Shown piece after piece: positions 51,245-62,640 of a DNA stretch of 64,000 nucleotides. Source of the stretch: Lucinisca nassula. Its lineage: Eukaryota > Mollusca > Bivalvia > Lucinida > Lucinidae. The notes beneath the pieces were generated by a model. The model did not search any database and was not told where the DNA came from. It saw only the letters and a list, made by a program, of their open reading frames with translations. The stretch is taken from NCBI GenBank assembly GCA_963580285.1, contig OY757010.1, forward strand, positions 220,677,234-220,741,233. Reading direction: 5' to 3'. A program made the translations under genes and the position numbers. Every line of letters starts with the position of its first letter. The stretch's first letter is position 1.

Positions 51245-51809
51245 AATGAAGACAGAAACTACCAAATACGGAATCACGATTATTACGGAAATTCGAATCA
51301 CTGACAGCTATGTCCCCTCGCTCTTCTTCGAATTACTATAATTATTGACACTGAAAGAGAATTCTAAATTTACTTATTAAGTATACCAATGGGTAGCTCA
51401 ATAATCTACTTCAATGATTGTTGATAATCAGCTTTTTAGGTCTATTATTTATCGAAATGCCCAAAAGTGAATAATATTGCAGCAGCATCAACATTTTTGT
51501 ACTCATAATTATCACTGAAGAATAAATTGAGTCGAGCCCAGCATATTTTAAATGTTTTATATACTCTTTAATAGGTATAGCGAAACGGAAAGGAAGTATG
51601 AACAAACAGGAAGAATTACTGACCTGGGTCCCTCTCCCCTGTCGATTGCGGAGCTGATGTAAGATAAAATATACTCCAGAATAGATATGCAGGCACTGAC
51701 CAGAAAGCAATAACATTTCCCCACACCTCCCATCCAATACACCAAAGTTAATGAAACATAAAACATCTTGACCGTCAAGAAAACGTCACAAGCGGAAAGC
51801 CAAACGGAC
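51245..51809. other. AT-rich non-coding stretch
   Basis: A 108-codon minus-strand frame (51411-51737) has no recognisable motif. GGGTAGCTCAATAAT at 51390 resembles a TTAA-MITE end. Confidence 0.35.
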
Positions 51810-52100
51810 GATTAAATTACGCAAACACGCCTATACAAATACATTGCCACTTTTATCGCCGAAAAAAATGAAAATTTTAAGATGAAAAATTGTGATATTT
51901 TTCTTATTTCTGTTCAAAATATAGATTGTGGGCACTCGTTAGAACCGCCTCATCGAAGCGGTTCTAACGAGTACCCACAATCTTTATTTTAGAGCAGAAA
52001 TCAGAAAAATAAGGTATACCCCCTTAAACCCCAGTTTTACAATATAAAAGTGGGGTTCAAGGGGGTCAAAATTATATAGGCGTGTTTTCGTGATGGTTTC
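51810..52100 (-). mobile_element. GGCGGTTCTAACG foldback MITE, well preserved
   Basis: CGCAAACACGCCTATACAAA TACATTGCCAC, GAAAATTTTAAGATGAAAAA, a central hairpin with about 31-bp arms around CTCATCGA (one substitution), CCCCAGTTTTAC, AAAGTGGGGTTCAAGGGGGT and TATAGGCGTGTTTTCGTGAT. Confidence 0.87.
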
Positions 52101-52129
52101 CCGAAACATCTCCAAAAGGTTATCCAAAA

Positions 52130-52375
52130 TAAAAAGATATAAGCAATACATACATGCAAGACAAGCTACAACAACAACAGAACCGCCCTGGAACGGCCAG
52201 TAAAACGTATTTACTTGTGTGTGTGTGTGTGGTGGGGGGGGGGGTGGGCTAATCGATTATACGTGGCCAAAATACAAGCCCTTCGTTATGTCGTTCTGTC
52301 ATGGTTAAAACGCATAATTTGTTTAGTATGTGTAAAGGATTTCTACCTTATCAGTACAACATCTCGAATACAGAA
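52130..52375 (-). mobile_element. poly-C/G-containing mariner-associated repeat, diverged copy
   Basis: AACAGAACCGCCCTGGAACG GCCAGTAAAACG, a GT run, a G10 tract (about 52232-52242) and GGGCTAATCGATTATACGTG. The order matches 52975-53110. The outer parts are worn. Confidence 0.65.
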
Positions 52376-52499
52376 ATGAAACAACGATCAGGATTCAACA
52401 ACATGAACAAATTTTAATGCTGCACAGCTAACGAAAAACAAAAGTTGGACTCCGGTGGACCCAACCAGAGACAGAGCATTAAAAATTAAGAAAGTCTTA

Positions 52500-52690
52500 A
52501 GGTCGAAGGCTCCGAAGCCATATGGCCATTTTGTGGGAAAGTAACTGTCCTTATGGCCTTCCTTTGTTTAGGTTTCCATTATGATCTGGTCGCTTAATGT
52601 TTGTATTTCTTTCCCTTTGGTGTCTTTGGTGGGTGGAGTAAGTTAATTGTATCGATTCCTGATCTTTGTTTTACTTTTACTTTTCATAAA
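52500..52690 (+). mobile_element. mariner-associated repeat, one end
   Basis: ATATGGCCATTTTGTGGGAA AGTAACTGTCC, TGTATTTCTTTCCCTTTGGT GTCTTTGG and GTTAATTGTATCGATTCCTG. It faces the next copy on the opposite strand at 52745, giving an inverted pair around a 55-bp spacer. Confidence 0.75.
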
Positions 52691-52744
52691 TGCTGAGCCC
52701 AGATTTTCACAGGTGTGCAATTAAAGAGGGAAGCAATGTTATCA

Positions 52745-53170
52745 AAATAGAAGTAAGGGAATGATCAGGAATCGATACAATTAACCCACAGCTGCCATCA
52801 AAGACACCAAAGGGAAAGAAACACAAACATGAAATAACTAGATACTAATGGAAACACCAATTACGGAAAGCCAAAAGGACCGTCACTTACCCACAAAATG
52901 GCCAATTGGCTATCTAAAACAAAAAAAAATAAATGCGATACACACACTCAAAGACAAACCAAAACGAACATAACCCGCGACAGAAGAACCGCCTTGGAAC
53001 GGTCAGTGAAACGATTCCACCTGTGTGTGTGTGGGGGGGGGGGGGGGGGGGGGGCTTGAATCAATTTAACGCGACCACAATCCTCGCCGTTACGACAGGC
53101 GCGATTTAGACAAAGTAATTTGTTCAGTCCGCACGAAGGCCTCCAAACTCATCAATGCAACATCTCCGTT
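52745..53170 (-). mobile_element. poly-G/C-containing mariner-associated repeat, fullest copy
   Basis: ATCAGGAATCGATACAATTA ACCCACAGCTGCC, ACACCAAAGGGAAAGAAACA, AAATGGCCAATTGGCTATC, GAACCGCCTTGGAACGGTCA GTGAAACGATTCCACC, a (GT)5G27 tract (about 53018-53054), CGCGATTTAGACAAAGTAAT TTGTTCAGTCC and CATCAATGCAACATC. It corresponds block by block with 3480-3890 in reverse. Confidence 0.8.
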
Positions 53171-53510
53171 ATCGACCCTGATTGAGTTAACTACCAAGAA
53201 TGCAGTCTGTCGTATAAACTGTTGGAACTAAACACGGGGTGGTTGCGTGAGGCTAAGATGGTGTGTATCTTGCATCACTGGGGCGACCAACCGATACTGG
53301 CTTACAGTTGGACAAGGCATGCTGTCCTTTCAGCAGGTAAAGGTAGAGGGGAATATTTCTTCTGTTTCTACACTTCCATTCATTTCCCCCTTTCTCCCCT
53401 GACACACACGTCCATCTCCACTAATACCTTTTCTGTATATTTTGAAAAGCGAAAAAAACAAACTAAAGATGCGCCCACAGGTCACGGATGGCTCCGCATG
53501 AAAATTATTG
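53171..53510. other. non-coding stretch
   Basis: The 102-codon frame 53222-53530 shows no recognisable domain. GGCTAAGATGGTGTGTATCT TGCATCACT resembles GGCAAAGGTGACGTGTATCT TGCGTCACT at 11512, so a shared repeat is possible. Confidence 0.4.
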
Positions 53511-54480
53511 ATGTCACATTTGACCTTTGACAGCTAAGTATGACCTTGACCTTACAGGTACGGACCTGGATCGTGTCTGCGACAAATTGTCTCATGATGG
53601 CTAATATTTCTGCCATGTAATTTCCAAATCCATCCAGGAACCACAAAGATATTGAGCGGACACAAGAAAAACATACATTTCTTTACCTCAATTTCAAAAT
53701 TCATCCAGAAATTAGAAAGTTATTTAACGTGTTAATGTTTCGGACCCTTTATTTGACTTTTGCCGTCTAAGTACGACCTTGGCCTTGGAGGTCCGGACCT
53801 GGGTTTGCGCCAGACAGATCATCTGATGATAGTTAACATTCCTGCCAAGTAATTTCAAAATCCATTCAGAAATAAGAAAGTGATTGACTGTGTTTTAGTT
53901 TCTTTAAGCCTTGACCTCTAAGTACCACATTTACGTAGAGGTATGGGCTAGGTTTTGCATGAAACATTGTCTTATTATAGTTAACATGTCTGCAAAGTTA
54001 TTTTAAAATCCACCCAGAAATAAGAAAAGTATTGACTTAGTTAAGTTTCGGGAGGACGAAAACAAATCCATCATATGGTTGGAAAATATAAGCTCTTAAA
54101 ATGTTGACATAAATCAGTTACCTTGAGGTCATGGGCATGGGCAGGGGTATTGCTGATAAAACTTTGGTATAATTCTTCCGTCGTATTAAATATTAACGAA
54201 ACCCATCATAATTAATTTTTGGAACATATGAAATCTTAGAATTTGACAAATTTTCGAAGTCTCTAACCTTGACGTTGAGGTCATAGAGATGTGCTTGTAT
54301 TGCTGAATAAAGCTATGGACCCATATCTATCACCATACCAAATATGAAGAAAATATATTGTGTGATTGGGAAAATCACCATATCAAATGTGAACAAAATC
54401 CATCATTTGGTTTGGAAAAATGAGCTAAGCTTGGAGAAATATGAGCTCTTAAAAAGCTTAAAATACAGTTTTCTAAATTG
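53511..54480 (+). repeat. diverged GACCTTGACCTT-type repeat, about 195-bp period
   Basis: TATGACCTTGACCTTACAGG TACGGACCTGGAT (53540), TACGACCTTGGCCTTGGAGG TCCGGACCTGGGT (53772) and TACCACATTTACGTAGAGGT ATGGGCTAGG (53930) mark three copies. Each is followed by GCCA(T/A)GTAATTTC.AAATCCA. The later part (GACCTTGAGGTCAT) is more decayed. Non-coding. Confidence 0.65.
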
Positions 54481-54589
54481 TGAGAACGGCAAATGAAGAA
54501 GATGCGCGGTACATTGTGGAAGAGATGGGGGATTTATATAGCATGTATTCGTCGGCCGTATTATATATATTGTAAGAAGTGCTAAATAA

Positions 54590-55140
54590 GGTTTGTATCG
54601 GGTGGACCCCCATCTTCAGACACATGAACAAAAGCGGGTAAGTGTAGAAAAAGCCTCAGAATATATGGATGCGGATCCCAGGAGACTTGGACAAATATTA
54701 ACTGGAGATGAAGCGTGGCTATATTTTCTGAATCCGATTGCAAAGCATACAGTACGGTTTGGGCAGCTGAATATGGCAAAATACCTCAAATCGCGCGGAG
54801 AAATAAGACTTCGAGACGTGTCATGTACGCTTTATTTTTGACTGCGATGGTATTGTGGCCCGAGCACCAGTACCTGAGAACAAGTGTGTCACAGGATTAT
54901 TTTACAAAGGAAAACATCTTTCTGCTGTGGTGCAACACTATGTTGCAAAGTGGACACGTGCAGGGTACGTTGTCATATTCTTCAGGATAAGGTGCCCTTG
55001 CACACAGATCAGCCGTGGTGATAAAATACTTGGATGAGTCAAACATGAAAGCTTTACCACATCCTCCATACAGTCCAGACCTTTCTCCCTGTGCTTTCTG
55101 GCTCAACCCATATGTTAAAACATGTCTGCAAGTGTGTCCT
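54590..55140 (+). pseudogene. mariner-like (DD34D) transposase, broken
   Basis: Successive frames cover most of the catalytic domain. KASEYMDADPRRLGQILTGD with EAWLYF holds the first aspartate. SRRVMYALFF, then VARAPVPENKCVTGLFYKGK with HLSAVVQHYV, and finally LPHPPYSPDLSPCAFWL near 55055-55105, the region just before the third catalytic acid. Stops and at least two frameshifts break it, and the DNAPAHT segment with the second aspartate survives only out of frame. The N-terminal DNA-binding part is not seen. It differs in sequence from the mariner at 3891, so two lineages are present. Confidence 0.82.
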
Positions 55141-55151
55141 TTTGAAAAATA

Positions 55152-55610
55152 GGCATTTTGAAGGCAATGATCAGGAATCGATACAATTAACACAGAGCTC
55201 CCATCAGAAACACCAAGGGAACGAAACACAAACATGAAACAACTAGACCCTAATTGAAACATCACTAGCGGAAAGCCAAAAGGACAGCTACTTTCCCACA
55301 AAATGGCCAATTGACTATCCAAAGCAAAATAATATAAGCGATACACACACTCAAAGACAAGCCATATATAAAAAACACGACAGAAGAACCGCCTTTGAAC
55401 GGTTAGTGAAACGAATTCCACTGGGAGGGGGGGGGGGCTTAAATCGAGTTTACGTGCCCACGACCCTCGCCCTTACTTCTATCTATCTATCTTCTATCTT
55501 CATATACTGAGTCGGTCATACTTGGCCATTACCTCAGTCGCGATTTAGATAAATAATTTGTTCAGTCCACATGAAGGCCTCATAACTCATCAGTGCGAAG
55601 CCGTCATGCC
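55152..55610 (-). mobile_element. poly-G/C-containing mariner-associated repeat
   Basis: GGCAATGATCAGGAATCGAT ACAATTAACACAGAGC, AAATGGCCAATTGACTATCC, GAACCGCCTTTGAACGGTTA GTGAAACGAATTCCACTGGG, G10 (about 55427-55437), TCGCGATTTAGATAAATAAT TTGTTCAGTCC and CTCATCAGTGC. An ATCT microsatellite lies within at 55480-55497. The 174-codon minus frame over it is not conserved between copies. Confidence 0.78.
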
Positions 55611-55761
55611 TTGGGCAGTGCTTTGTTCCAGTGTTGAAACAGTATTCCCCAAAAACATTTCAAAAATGCGTTTTCTGTGTGGATAAAAACACCGGAAAGT
55701 GCGAATATGTCAAGGGAATATACTTTGAGGGCATCCACTAGTGAGATTTTATCAGGTAAAA

Positions 55762-55985
55762 TAGAAGTGAAGGCAGTGATCAGGAATCGATACAATTAAC
55801 CCACAGTTCTCATCAGAGACACCAAAGGGAAAGCAAAACAACATGAAACAACCAAATGGAACATCAATAGCAGAAAGCCAAAGGACAGTTACATTCCCAC
55901 AAAATGGCCATTTGCTATCCAAAACAAAATGCTATATGCGACACAAACACCCAAATACAGAAGCCTTATATTTACAAGCCGCACC
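55762..55985 (-). mobile_element. mariner-associated repeat, partial copy
   Basis: AGAAGTGAAGGCAGTGATCA GGAATCGATACAATTAACCC ACAG, CAGAGACACCAAAGGGAAAG, AAATGGCCATTTGCTATCC and GCGACACAAACACCCAAATA. Confidence 0.75.
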
Positions 55986-57000
55986 AACTATTAATACGCT
56001 CCAAACGTCCCTCGTAAAAAGGGCTAGTGCACTGTTATTTATATAGGGTCCCTTGTTTAGGTATCGTTGGGCATTCTCAAGCTCGTGTCTCTGTTATCCT
56101 GACTCTGAACAAAAGTCATCAATATCTGTGCAAAACCATTATACTATCACGGATTGCTTCATATTTTGTGAAAATCTGATAGCTTCGAGAATCCAATACT
56201 CTCAGTGCAGATAGTTTTGTATAACAATTATCGGAAAACATTTACTATTGGCAGATAAAGGTAATACGCCTTGGCAATGTATCTATAATACTATCAATAT
56301 CAATTATTTCTTTCGACTCTGTACCACGGCATTTTCACAATACATTTTACATGTGCTTTTGACGCTTAGAGGGTTGACGCATCATTACACAAGAAATCAT
56401 CATTATTAATTTAACCCGCGTTAAACATGATCATATCTCAATTTTGCTTTTACTAAAATTTACATTTGTTCCTATGTAATCAACACTTGCATTTTTTTAT
56501 TCTTATAACATTTGTTTTTATTTTTTATATGCATTCTATCCCTCATAATTTGATGAATTATGATATACATGTATGTCCTAACGATCGTTTTTATTTGAAA
56601 CCACAAACAACGTACAACGGTGAATACATAGTAACAAAATCGAATGTAGGAAAGACATAATACAACAAAAGCCACGGAAGGAAATCACATTTAACACGTT
56701 TGGTATCTTTTACTGCGCAAAACGTTTTTACAAAAAAAATATCGTCGACATTACGACATTATTTTAAATGGAGACAATTCTGCATAAGGACTGTCGGAAC
56801 CCGAGTTTTATGGGGATTTCGTTTACAAATTCAGAAGAATACTAGGTAGTGATAATGTTTCTGGTAAGTTCAGAAAAACAGTTGCTAAATACAAGAAAAG
56901 TAGTTATAGCATGGATGTTGTGCGACAGACCCCTTGTTTGTTTGTCGACCATTTTACAATAGAAAACTTTGCTTCGTTCACTGGTTGCACGGCGGTGGGC
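55986..57000. other. AT-rich non-coding stretch
   Basis: About 1 kb with only short frames and no recognised repeat. This is the longest stretch in the window with no assignable element. Confidence 0.4.
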
Positions 57001-57180
57001 CGGACTCCGAACTCTTTGATGACGGTCCCACCCTAAATCCTTTGAATTCGGGAAAGGTGTAGCCGGATATTTCCTGGGTTCGACCCTCCGTGATCTAACT
57101 GGTGGTTTTCTTTTGCTGTGACGTCGGATTGGTGTTGCATCCTCACCCCTGATTCATGATAATGTTAATCTTTACATAAC
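57001..57180 (+). mobile_element. possible SINE-like retroposon
   Basis: ATTTCCTGGGTTCGACCCTC CG contains a box B-like TGGGTTCGACCC. It is followed by GATCTAACTGGTGGTTTTCT TTTGCTG and GGATTGGTGTTGCATCCTCA. Part of this recurs weakly at 3370-3440. No clear box A and no tail. Confidence 0.4.
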
Positions 57181-58235
57181 CATTTTATCACGTATTTTAT
57201 CATGACTTACTGTTGAGCTAGAAAGCCTCCATGTAAATCAATTTGTTTTTATTATTTTGTTTGATACCGTACCGGAACTGAGGGCGAGAGTTGAAATTTC
57301 ATAAACTCCGGAGTTAAAACCCCCCAGTAGGTTAACTACTGACCTCCCAAGGCGGTCGTTCTTTTGCAGTGTCTTATTTGGCTTTGTGCCGTTGGTTCAT
57401 GTTTCGTCTGTTTTTGTGTGTGCCACCGTGTCACTTTCTATAGATGACTTGAGACGGATGCGTTTGTAGATTGTGGCCTTTCCTGAGTGACCGTTTCTTA
57501 CTAGTTATTTTGTTGTCACCATATATATAATATAATGCTATTTTCCGATTCAGGAACTAGGATCTTGCGCCGCTTCTGCATCGGACGAACATACACACAG
57601 AGAAATTAATGCATTGAAAATAGAATAAATGGCATTGAAATGCAACATTATATTTTGCTAATGCTCAATCTATGTATGTGGCGTTGTTTCCTTTGACTTT
57701 TTTTCTGTGACTTTATTTGGGTGACTTTTTTCCCTGTTACTTATTTCGTGCACCGCAAAATCATTATCCATCTTTTGCCCGATGTATTCAATAAAATATC
57801 GTTTGCTGGTGCATGCATGGTAGTAAACCCAATTACGAGGGATGCTTCCCTTTTTAATTGCACGCCGGCGGGTCGGCTCCAGCCTAACACTTACCTCGGA
57901 CCCATCAATACCCGGACTTGATACTACAGTGCTGATACCTATTGAGTCGATATGATGATGTCGTGGCTCCGATTTTACCTGTATGGGCGGATCCAGCTTT
58001 TCCAACCCACAGAACGATATCGATTTTTTCCGTTTATCGGAAGTTCACCTGTGGCGGATCTAGCTGCGGCAAATTTTTGGTAGCCCGATTTTAAGGTCAT
58101 GGTTATGATGGTTATTCAAAATAACTACAATTTCCATTACGGAGAAAAAATTCGGAATATGAAATCCCTGTTTTGTTGTGCATGTAAGCGTAGAATACCT
58201 CTTTGATTTACCAGGTTTGTGATTAGTTAATATGT
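57181..58235. other. non-coding stretch
   Basis: The 111-codon minus-strand frame 57670-58005 has no recognised domain. CCTCGGACCCATCAATACCC at 57894 recurs exactly at 58952, a 20-bp repeat with no clear boundary. Confidence 0.4.
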
Positions 58236-58308
58236 TCTATAAAAGGGTTATACTTTGAGAGCAAAAATACACCACAGAACGAAAAAATATGGAGTGTACA
58301 TGATTTCT

Positions 58309-58354
58309 GGGCCAGACTAGCTAGTTTCGGCTAATTTGGCCTCATCAGTGACCC
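58309..58354 (-). ncRNA. hammerhead ribozyme motif, intact core
   Basis: On the minus strand: GGGTCA, CTGATGA, stem II GGC-CAAATTA-GCC, GAAA, CTAGCTAG, GTC, TGGCCC. Six stem I pairs (one G-U), with all core bases conserved. Stem II is shortened to three pairs by one substitution. Confidence 0.82.
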
Positions 58355-58568
58355 TCAAATATTTTCGAAATTCCACAATGGAATCAATGATCCCAAAGGA
58401 CACGAAAATATAAACTACACTATGATGTAGGGCAGGGAGACGTTTTACGGCCGCCACACATTCCCAGACACCAGCTGTAGTGACGTTACATATGTTCTAT
58501 AAAAGGGTTATCCTTTGAGAGCAAAAAATACACCACAAAACGAAAAATATGGAGTGTACATGTTTTCT

Positions 58569-58614
58569 GGGCCAGACTAGCTAGTTTCGGCCAATTAGGC
58601 CTTATCAGTGACAC
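58569..58614 (-). ncRNA. hammerhead ribozyme motif, mutated core
   Basis: Same layout as the copy 260 bp away, but the core reads CTGATAA instead of CTGATGA and the stem I strand is TGTCA-type. The changed guanine is one of the conserved catalytic-core bases, so cleavage should be lost or very weak. Confidence 0.75.
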
Positions 58615-58615
58615 T

Positions 58616-58968
58616 GGCGGATCAAAGATGCAAAAATAATAAAAAAAATGTAATTGGTCATTAACAGTTTTGTTAATCGCTTAACTGGTAAATTAAATGT
58701 ATTAATCATGATATTAAGTATCTTCCCAAATAATAATCATAATAATAATAAAATGAATCAATGCGCCTTGAAACGCACAACTGAGTGCCGTGACAATTAC
58801 AGGCTTTAATAAAAGATCATAGCACTCGAAAGATTGCAGAATATATGCCTTTGATTTTTAAGACAATTTCGATAATCGAATTTAATGTGCTAGCTAGACG
58901 TTGTTTGCGTTGCATAAAATATTTTTTGTATTTGTGTTCGCATCACTATGGCCTCGGACCCATCAATA
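58616..58968. other. AT-rich non-coding stretch
   Basis: An (AAT)n-like run at about 58735-58750. No gene is seen. Confidence 0.4.
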
Positions 58969-59112
58969 CCCCCAGCAGGCACATGGCGTAATTGTGTCGT
59001 CACACCAACGTCGGTACGTCATTTTGTTTATGCCACGTCGCATCTACGTCGGTGCGAAGTCATGGCGTTGCACTGATGTTGATTTGACGTTGCCCTAACG
59101 ACGTGTGCCTGG
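58969..59112 (+). repeat. GTCG/ACGT-rich palindromic repeat
   Basis: CAGCAGGCACATGGCG at the left and CGTGTGCCTGGTG at the right give short inverted ends. Between them are CACACCAACGTCGGTACGTC, CATCTACGTCGGTGCGAAGT and GATTTGACGTTGCCCTAACG. Probably a small MITE. Confidence 0.5.
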
Positions 59113-59255
59113 TGAATCTGTCTGTTTCCGTTAATTTTCATGTCACAGGTGCTGACTTCCTGTATCAATATGGAGTAGCTGAAAATCAGTCGAGTAGAAA
59201 GCGATAATCATCCGCGATAAACAACCACATTATGAGTCATCTATGACCATGACAA

Positions 59256-59411
59256 CTGGCTTGGGTCACATGTGAGACGCCAAGTTCTGCAACGGAAGGT
59301 GAGATGGATTTTCCCCGGGTACACTGGTTTTCACCCACCTCTGATTAATGATCGGCTCAATATGAGTGAAATAATCTTGAAAGGGCCGTAAAACCAAAAA
59401 AAAAAAAAAAA
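59256..59411 (+). mobile_element. SINE family B, 5'-truncated
   Basis: GGGTCACATGTGAGACGCCA AGTTCTGCAACGGAAGGTGA, CCCGGGTACACTGGTTTTCA, GATCGGCTCAATATGAGTGA and CTTGAAAGGGCCGTAAAACC, with an A15 tail. The tRNA-like head is missing. Confidence 0.85.
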
Positions 59412-59477
59412 ATACCAAGACAAGCGATTATCCTGCAAATGCCTGAAAAATATGAAGCCTATACGGAGCGTTAACTA

Positions 59478-59718
59478 CATTACGATAACACACCCGTGCA
59501 ACATAGTGCATTTTTCACATCTCTAAAATGGCTACCTTTCTGATGAAAATTTGTGATATTCTTATTTTTTCTCTTTGAGGCGGTTCTAACGAGTACCCAC
59601 AACCTATGTCTTGGAGCAGAAATACGGAAAATACTGTATACCTCCGTAAACCCCAGTTTTCTCTATATAGAGTGGGGTTAAGGGGGGTGTTCATTTAACG
59701 GACTTGTTCGCGTGATGA
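59478..59718 (+). mobile_element. GGCGGTTCTAACG foldback MITE, left hairpin arm lost
   Basis: CGATAACACACCCGTGCAAC, CATCTCTAAAATGGCTACC, then directly GAGGCGGTTCTAACGAGTAC CCACAACCTATGTCTTGGAG, CCGTAAACCCCAGTTTTCTC, AGAGTGGGGTTAAGGGGG and ACGGACTTGTTCGCGTGATG. Confidence 0.77.
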
Positions 59719-59869
59719 GGAGCCCTTAGTGCATACGACCAAATGTCATGGAAGCGTTTTAGACACGTTAGTTATAAATGCTAGCCGTAAATATGTGAAT
59801 GTCTGCTGGCTTTCGTCTTGACATCCCGGAGTGTGCCCTTACCCAAGTATTCCTTTAAAGGGGGCGTTG

Positions 59870-60047
<178 letters not shown>

Positions 60048-60566
60048 CTATTTGCAACCCTTTTATGTTTCAGCATCCACAATACAGACACTGATCAGCT
60101 TGGACAGCATGAGAAAGCAGAGAATAAAGAGTTGAACATTTCTTTTTTCCATCACTAATGATCTGAAAATGAAGTCTAAATTTAGCCGAATTCGGTCCAT
60201 ATAAAACACTATTTATTGTAAATAACCCAGTTAAAACCATTATAAAGCAATAATATCATCTTGGGTCCTTTATTTTTTAATAACGTTTGAGTCATCGGAC
60301 TCCTTATAACATAGATAATCGTCAAATTTTCCAGATACCCCCTAACGAAAAAGTCACCATTTGTGGGTCAAGTTCGAAATAATCGGCATTTTCAACAGAC
60401 AATATTTCATTTTTCTTATTTGAGGTTAGAATCACTGTGTTCATAAACCACTAAACAAAACCAGTTAATTCTGAATAAGTTGGGTTATGAGATAATGCAA
60501 CAGAAGGTTCTACAAATGAGACTACTGTTCAGAAATCGTCGCCATTTTCCTTCCACGACCTGTTAG
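60048..60566. other. AT-rich non-coding stretch
   Basis: No recognised feature before the LINE 3' end. Confidence 0.4.
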
Positions 60567-60680
60567 ATTCACAGAATCAGAATCAGAATTGTTACTGGTG
60601 ACCCGTCAAATGACATTCATACACCAGGACCTGTGATGTGGGAAGTTAGTCCCTAGCTCTAACCAAAGAGGTAAATTTAG

Positions 60681-61295
60681 CTACACAATCATCAGCACCT
60701 TCAGCTGTCGAAATATCGGATCGGGAAGGGCTTTCCAATCTCTAATGGTTCTGGGGAAGAACGACTCTTTATAAATGTCAGTTTTTGCAGTAAGGGTCTG
60801 AAACGCCAACGAATGGTGATTTCTACAGTGTATAGCTGGGGGAACAAGATCATCTGTTGGAATGCTGGCAGCACCCTCTAGACCTTTGTATAAAAGGATT
60901 AGCCTACTGTCTTTTCTCCTTTTCTTGAGAGACTCCCATTTTAATTTTCCAAGTATTCCAGTCATGCTCCCAGTTGCAAAGCAGTAATTGCCTGTTACAA
61001 ATCTAGCAGCTCTATTCTGAACTTTCTCGATTTCATGGTTAAGGACCACTCCACTGGGGTCCAAGGTACAACTACCATATTCCAAGATTGGGCGAACAAG
61101 ACCTTTATATGCTGCCTCTTTTACACCCTGAGGGCACTGATGAAGATTTCGCCTCAGGAAACCAAGCGTTCTATTTGCTTTAGTACACATGTTGCTAATA
61201 TGAGTATTCCATCTCAAGTTGCGTGAGATTGTCACTCCAAGGTATTTAATGGAGTCCACATTCTCGAGGACCGTTCCCTCTAAGGTGTAAGAAAC
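60681..61295 (-). pseudogene. LINE reverse transcriptase, C-terminal (thumb/post-RT) part
   Basis: One frame of 192 residues from the first Met. It starts near KYLGVTISRNLRWNTHI, the block that follows the RT palm in this group, and has FLRRNLHQCPQGVKEAAYKG, LEYGSC..DP, KVQNRAARFVTGNY and SFFPRTIRDWKALP, the usual post-RT sequence. It is in the same reading frame as the palm (61296-61778) and separated from it by a single stop at 61296. It normally contributes to template binding and target-primed reverse transcription. Confidence 0.87.
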
Positions 61296-62415
61296 CTAAA
61301 CTTTATTAGATCTCTTCCTAGTTATCTGCATAATATTGCATTTAACTGGCTGAAATCTCATGCCCCATTTACGCGCCCAACATCCTAATCTATCTATGTC
61401 AGCCTGAAGTTTCAATGAGTCATCTGTAACTCTAATTTCCCGGTAACAAACACAGTCATCTGCGAACAGTCTTATTTCTGAGTCAATGTCAGTGGAAATA
61501 TCATTGATGTACAGGGAGAACAAAGGTGGACCAAGAACGGTCCCTTGCGGGACTCCAGACAAAAACTGGAGCCCACTACGAAGATTCACCATTAACAACA
61601 ACCCGCTGTTTTCTGTAGCAAAGAAAGGAATATATCCATTTGAGGATTTTTCCCCCAATTCCATAACCAAATAACTTAGATTTAAGTTGTTCACGAGGAG
61701 GGGTGTCAAACGCCTTCTCGAAGTCCAGAATAAATGTGTCCACCAGTCACCATTTGTCCAAGATTTTTGCCCAGTCATTAATAACTGTGCTTAGCTGAGT
61801 TTCACAACTGTGCGTTTTCCTAAATGCATGTTGTCTGTCTGACAAAAGTTTATGTTCGTCCAAGTGGGCCATGATGTTTGAGCAGACTATATGTTCCAGC
61901 AATTTACACAGAACACAAGTAAGAGACACAGGGCGATAATTACGGGCAAGAGCCCTATCTCCTTTTTTGAAGAGTAGACAGATGTTTGCTAAGAGCCATT
62001 CTTTGGGGATTTCACCCGTATCAAGAGACTGTTGAAACAAGTGTGCAAAAACTGGACCCAACTCATTTGCTAGTTCCTTCAGGACTCTAGGATGAAACTC
62101 ATCAGGTCCTAAGGCCTTACTGGGGTTTAAGCCTTGAAGTAACTTGATCACTCCTGCAGCTGTCACAACAATATTATTCATGAATGGGGCCAATCTTCCA
62201 GTCAATTGAACCTCCGTGAACTCAGTTTTATTAAACGCATCATTGAATTGACCAACAAGTTCCTCTGCCCATTCAGAGTCTGATTCAGCAACCCCGTTCC
62301 CTCCTGTTTTATTAAGGGGCGGGATACCTTGCCTGTCTTTCTTCTGGCTATTGATATATCTGTAGAAGTCTCTGGGATATGCCTTTACATCACCTACCAA
62401 GTTATTCACATACAA
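61296..62415 (-). pseudogene. LINE reverse transcriptase, fingers and palm
   Basis: Frame 61747-62415 carries the fingers: GLNPSKALGPDEFHPRVLKE, FQQSLDTGEIPKEW, ICLLFKKGDRALARNYRPVS and LLSDRQHAFRKTHSCETQL. Frame 61296-61778 has the palm: SGVPQGTVLGPPLFSLYIND followed by RLFADDCVCYR, so the catalytic FADD aspartates are intact, then WARKWGMRFQPVKC. The two frames are offset by a frameshift near 61750-61780, and a LINE would have a single ORF here. Domain identity is certain; activity is excluded. Confidence 0.93.
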
Positions 62416-62640
62416 ATTATGCTGATTTTTATATCAGTCTTGATTTCACGTCTCAAGTTTTCAAATTTTGTCCGGAGTTTACCGCTTCCCGTCTTTTTTG
62501 CCTTTGCATGAATCTTATTCCTTCTGCGAATTTTCCTTCTTATCTCTGGAGTGATCCAGGGAATAGAAGATACCGACCTACTAGTTTTTGAGGGGATATG
62601 ATTTTCGGCCGAAGTATGAATGAAAGAAGTTATCAAATCA
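62406..62640 (-). pseudogene. LINE endonuclease-RT linker
   Basis: A 76-residue frame with SSIPWITPEIRRKIRRRNKI HAKAKKTGS, the basic IPW(I/M)T...K(R)RR.L/I segment that connects endonuclease and RT in CR1/L2-like elements. It is out of frame with both neighbours, so frameshifts lie near 62640 and 62410. Confidence 0.82.

Larger units (their letters stand above)
58238..58615 (-). mobile_element. head-to-tail dimer of a hammerhead module (period 260 bp)
   Basis: On the plus strand GTTCTATAAAAGGGTTAT starts at about 58230 and again at about 58493. Each is followed by CTTTGAGAGCAAAAA, TACACCACA(G/A)AACGAAAAA, ATATGGAGTGTACATG and CTGGGCCAGACTAGCTAG. The first unit is complete through CCGCCACACATTCCCAGACA; the second ends inside its ribozyme. 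Tandem 260-bp units each with one ribozyme fit a retrozyme or the terminal repeat of a Penelope-like element. Confidence 0.82.

Noticed and set aside
54897..55421. 174-codon minus-strand frame
   Set aside because: It overlaps a plus-strand mariner relic and a repeat copy. Equivalent frames are not kept in the other copies of that repeat.
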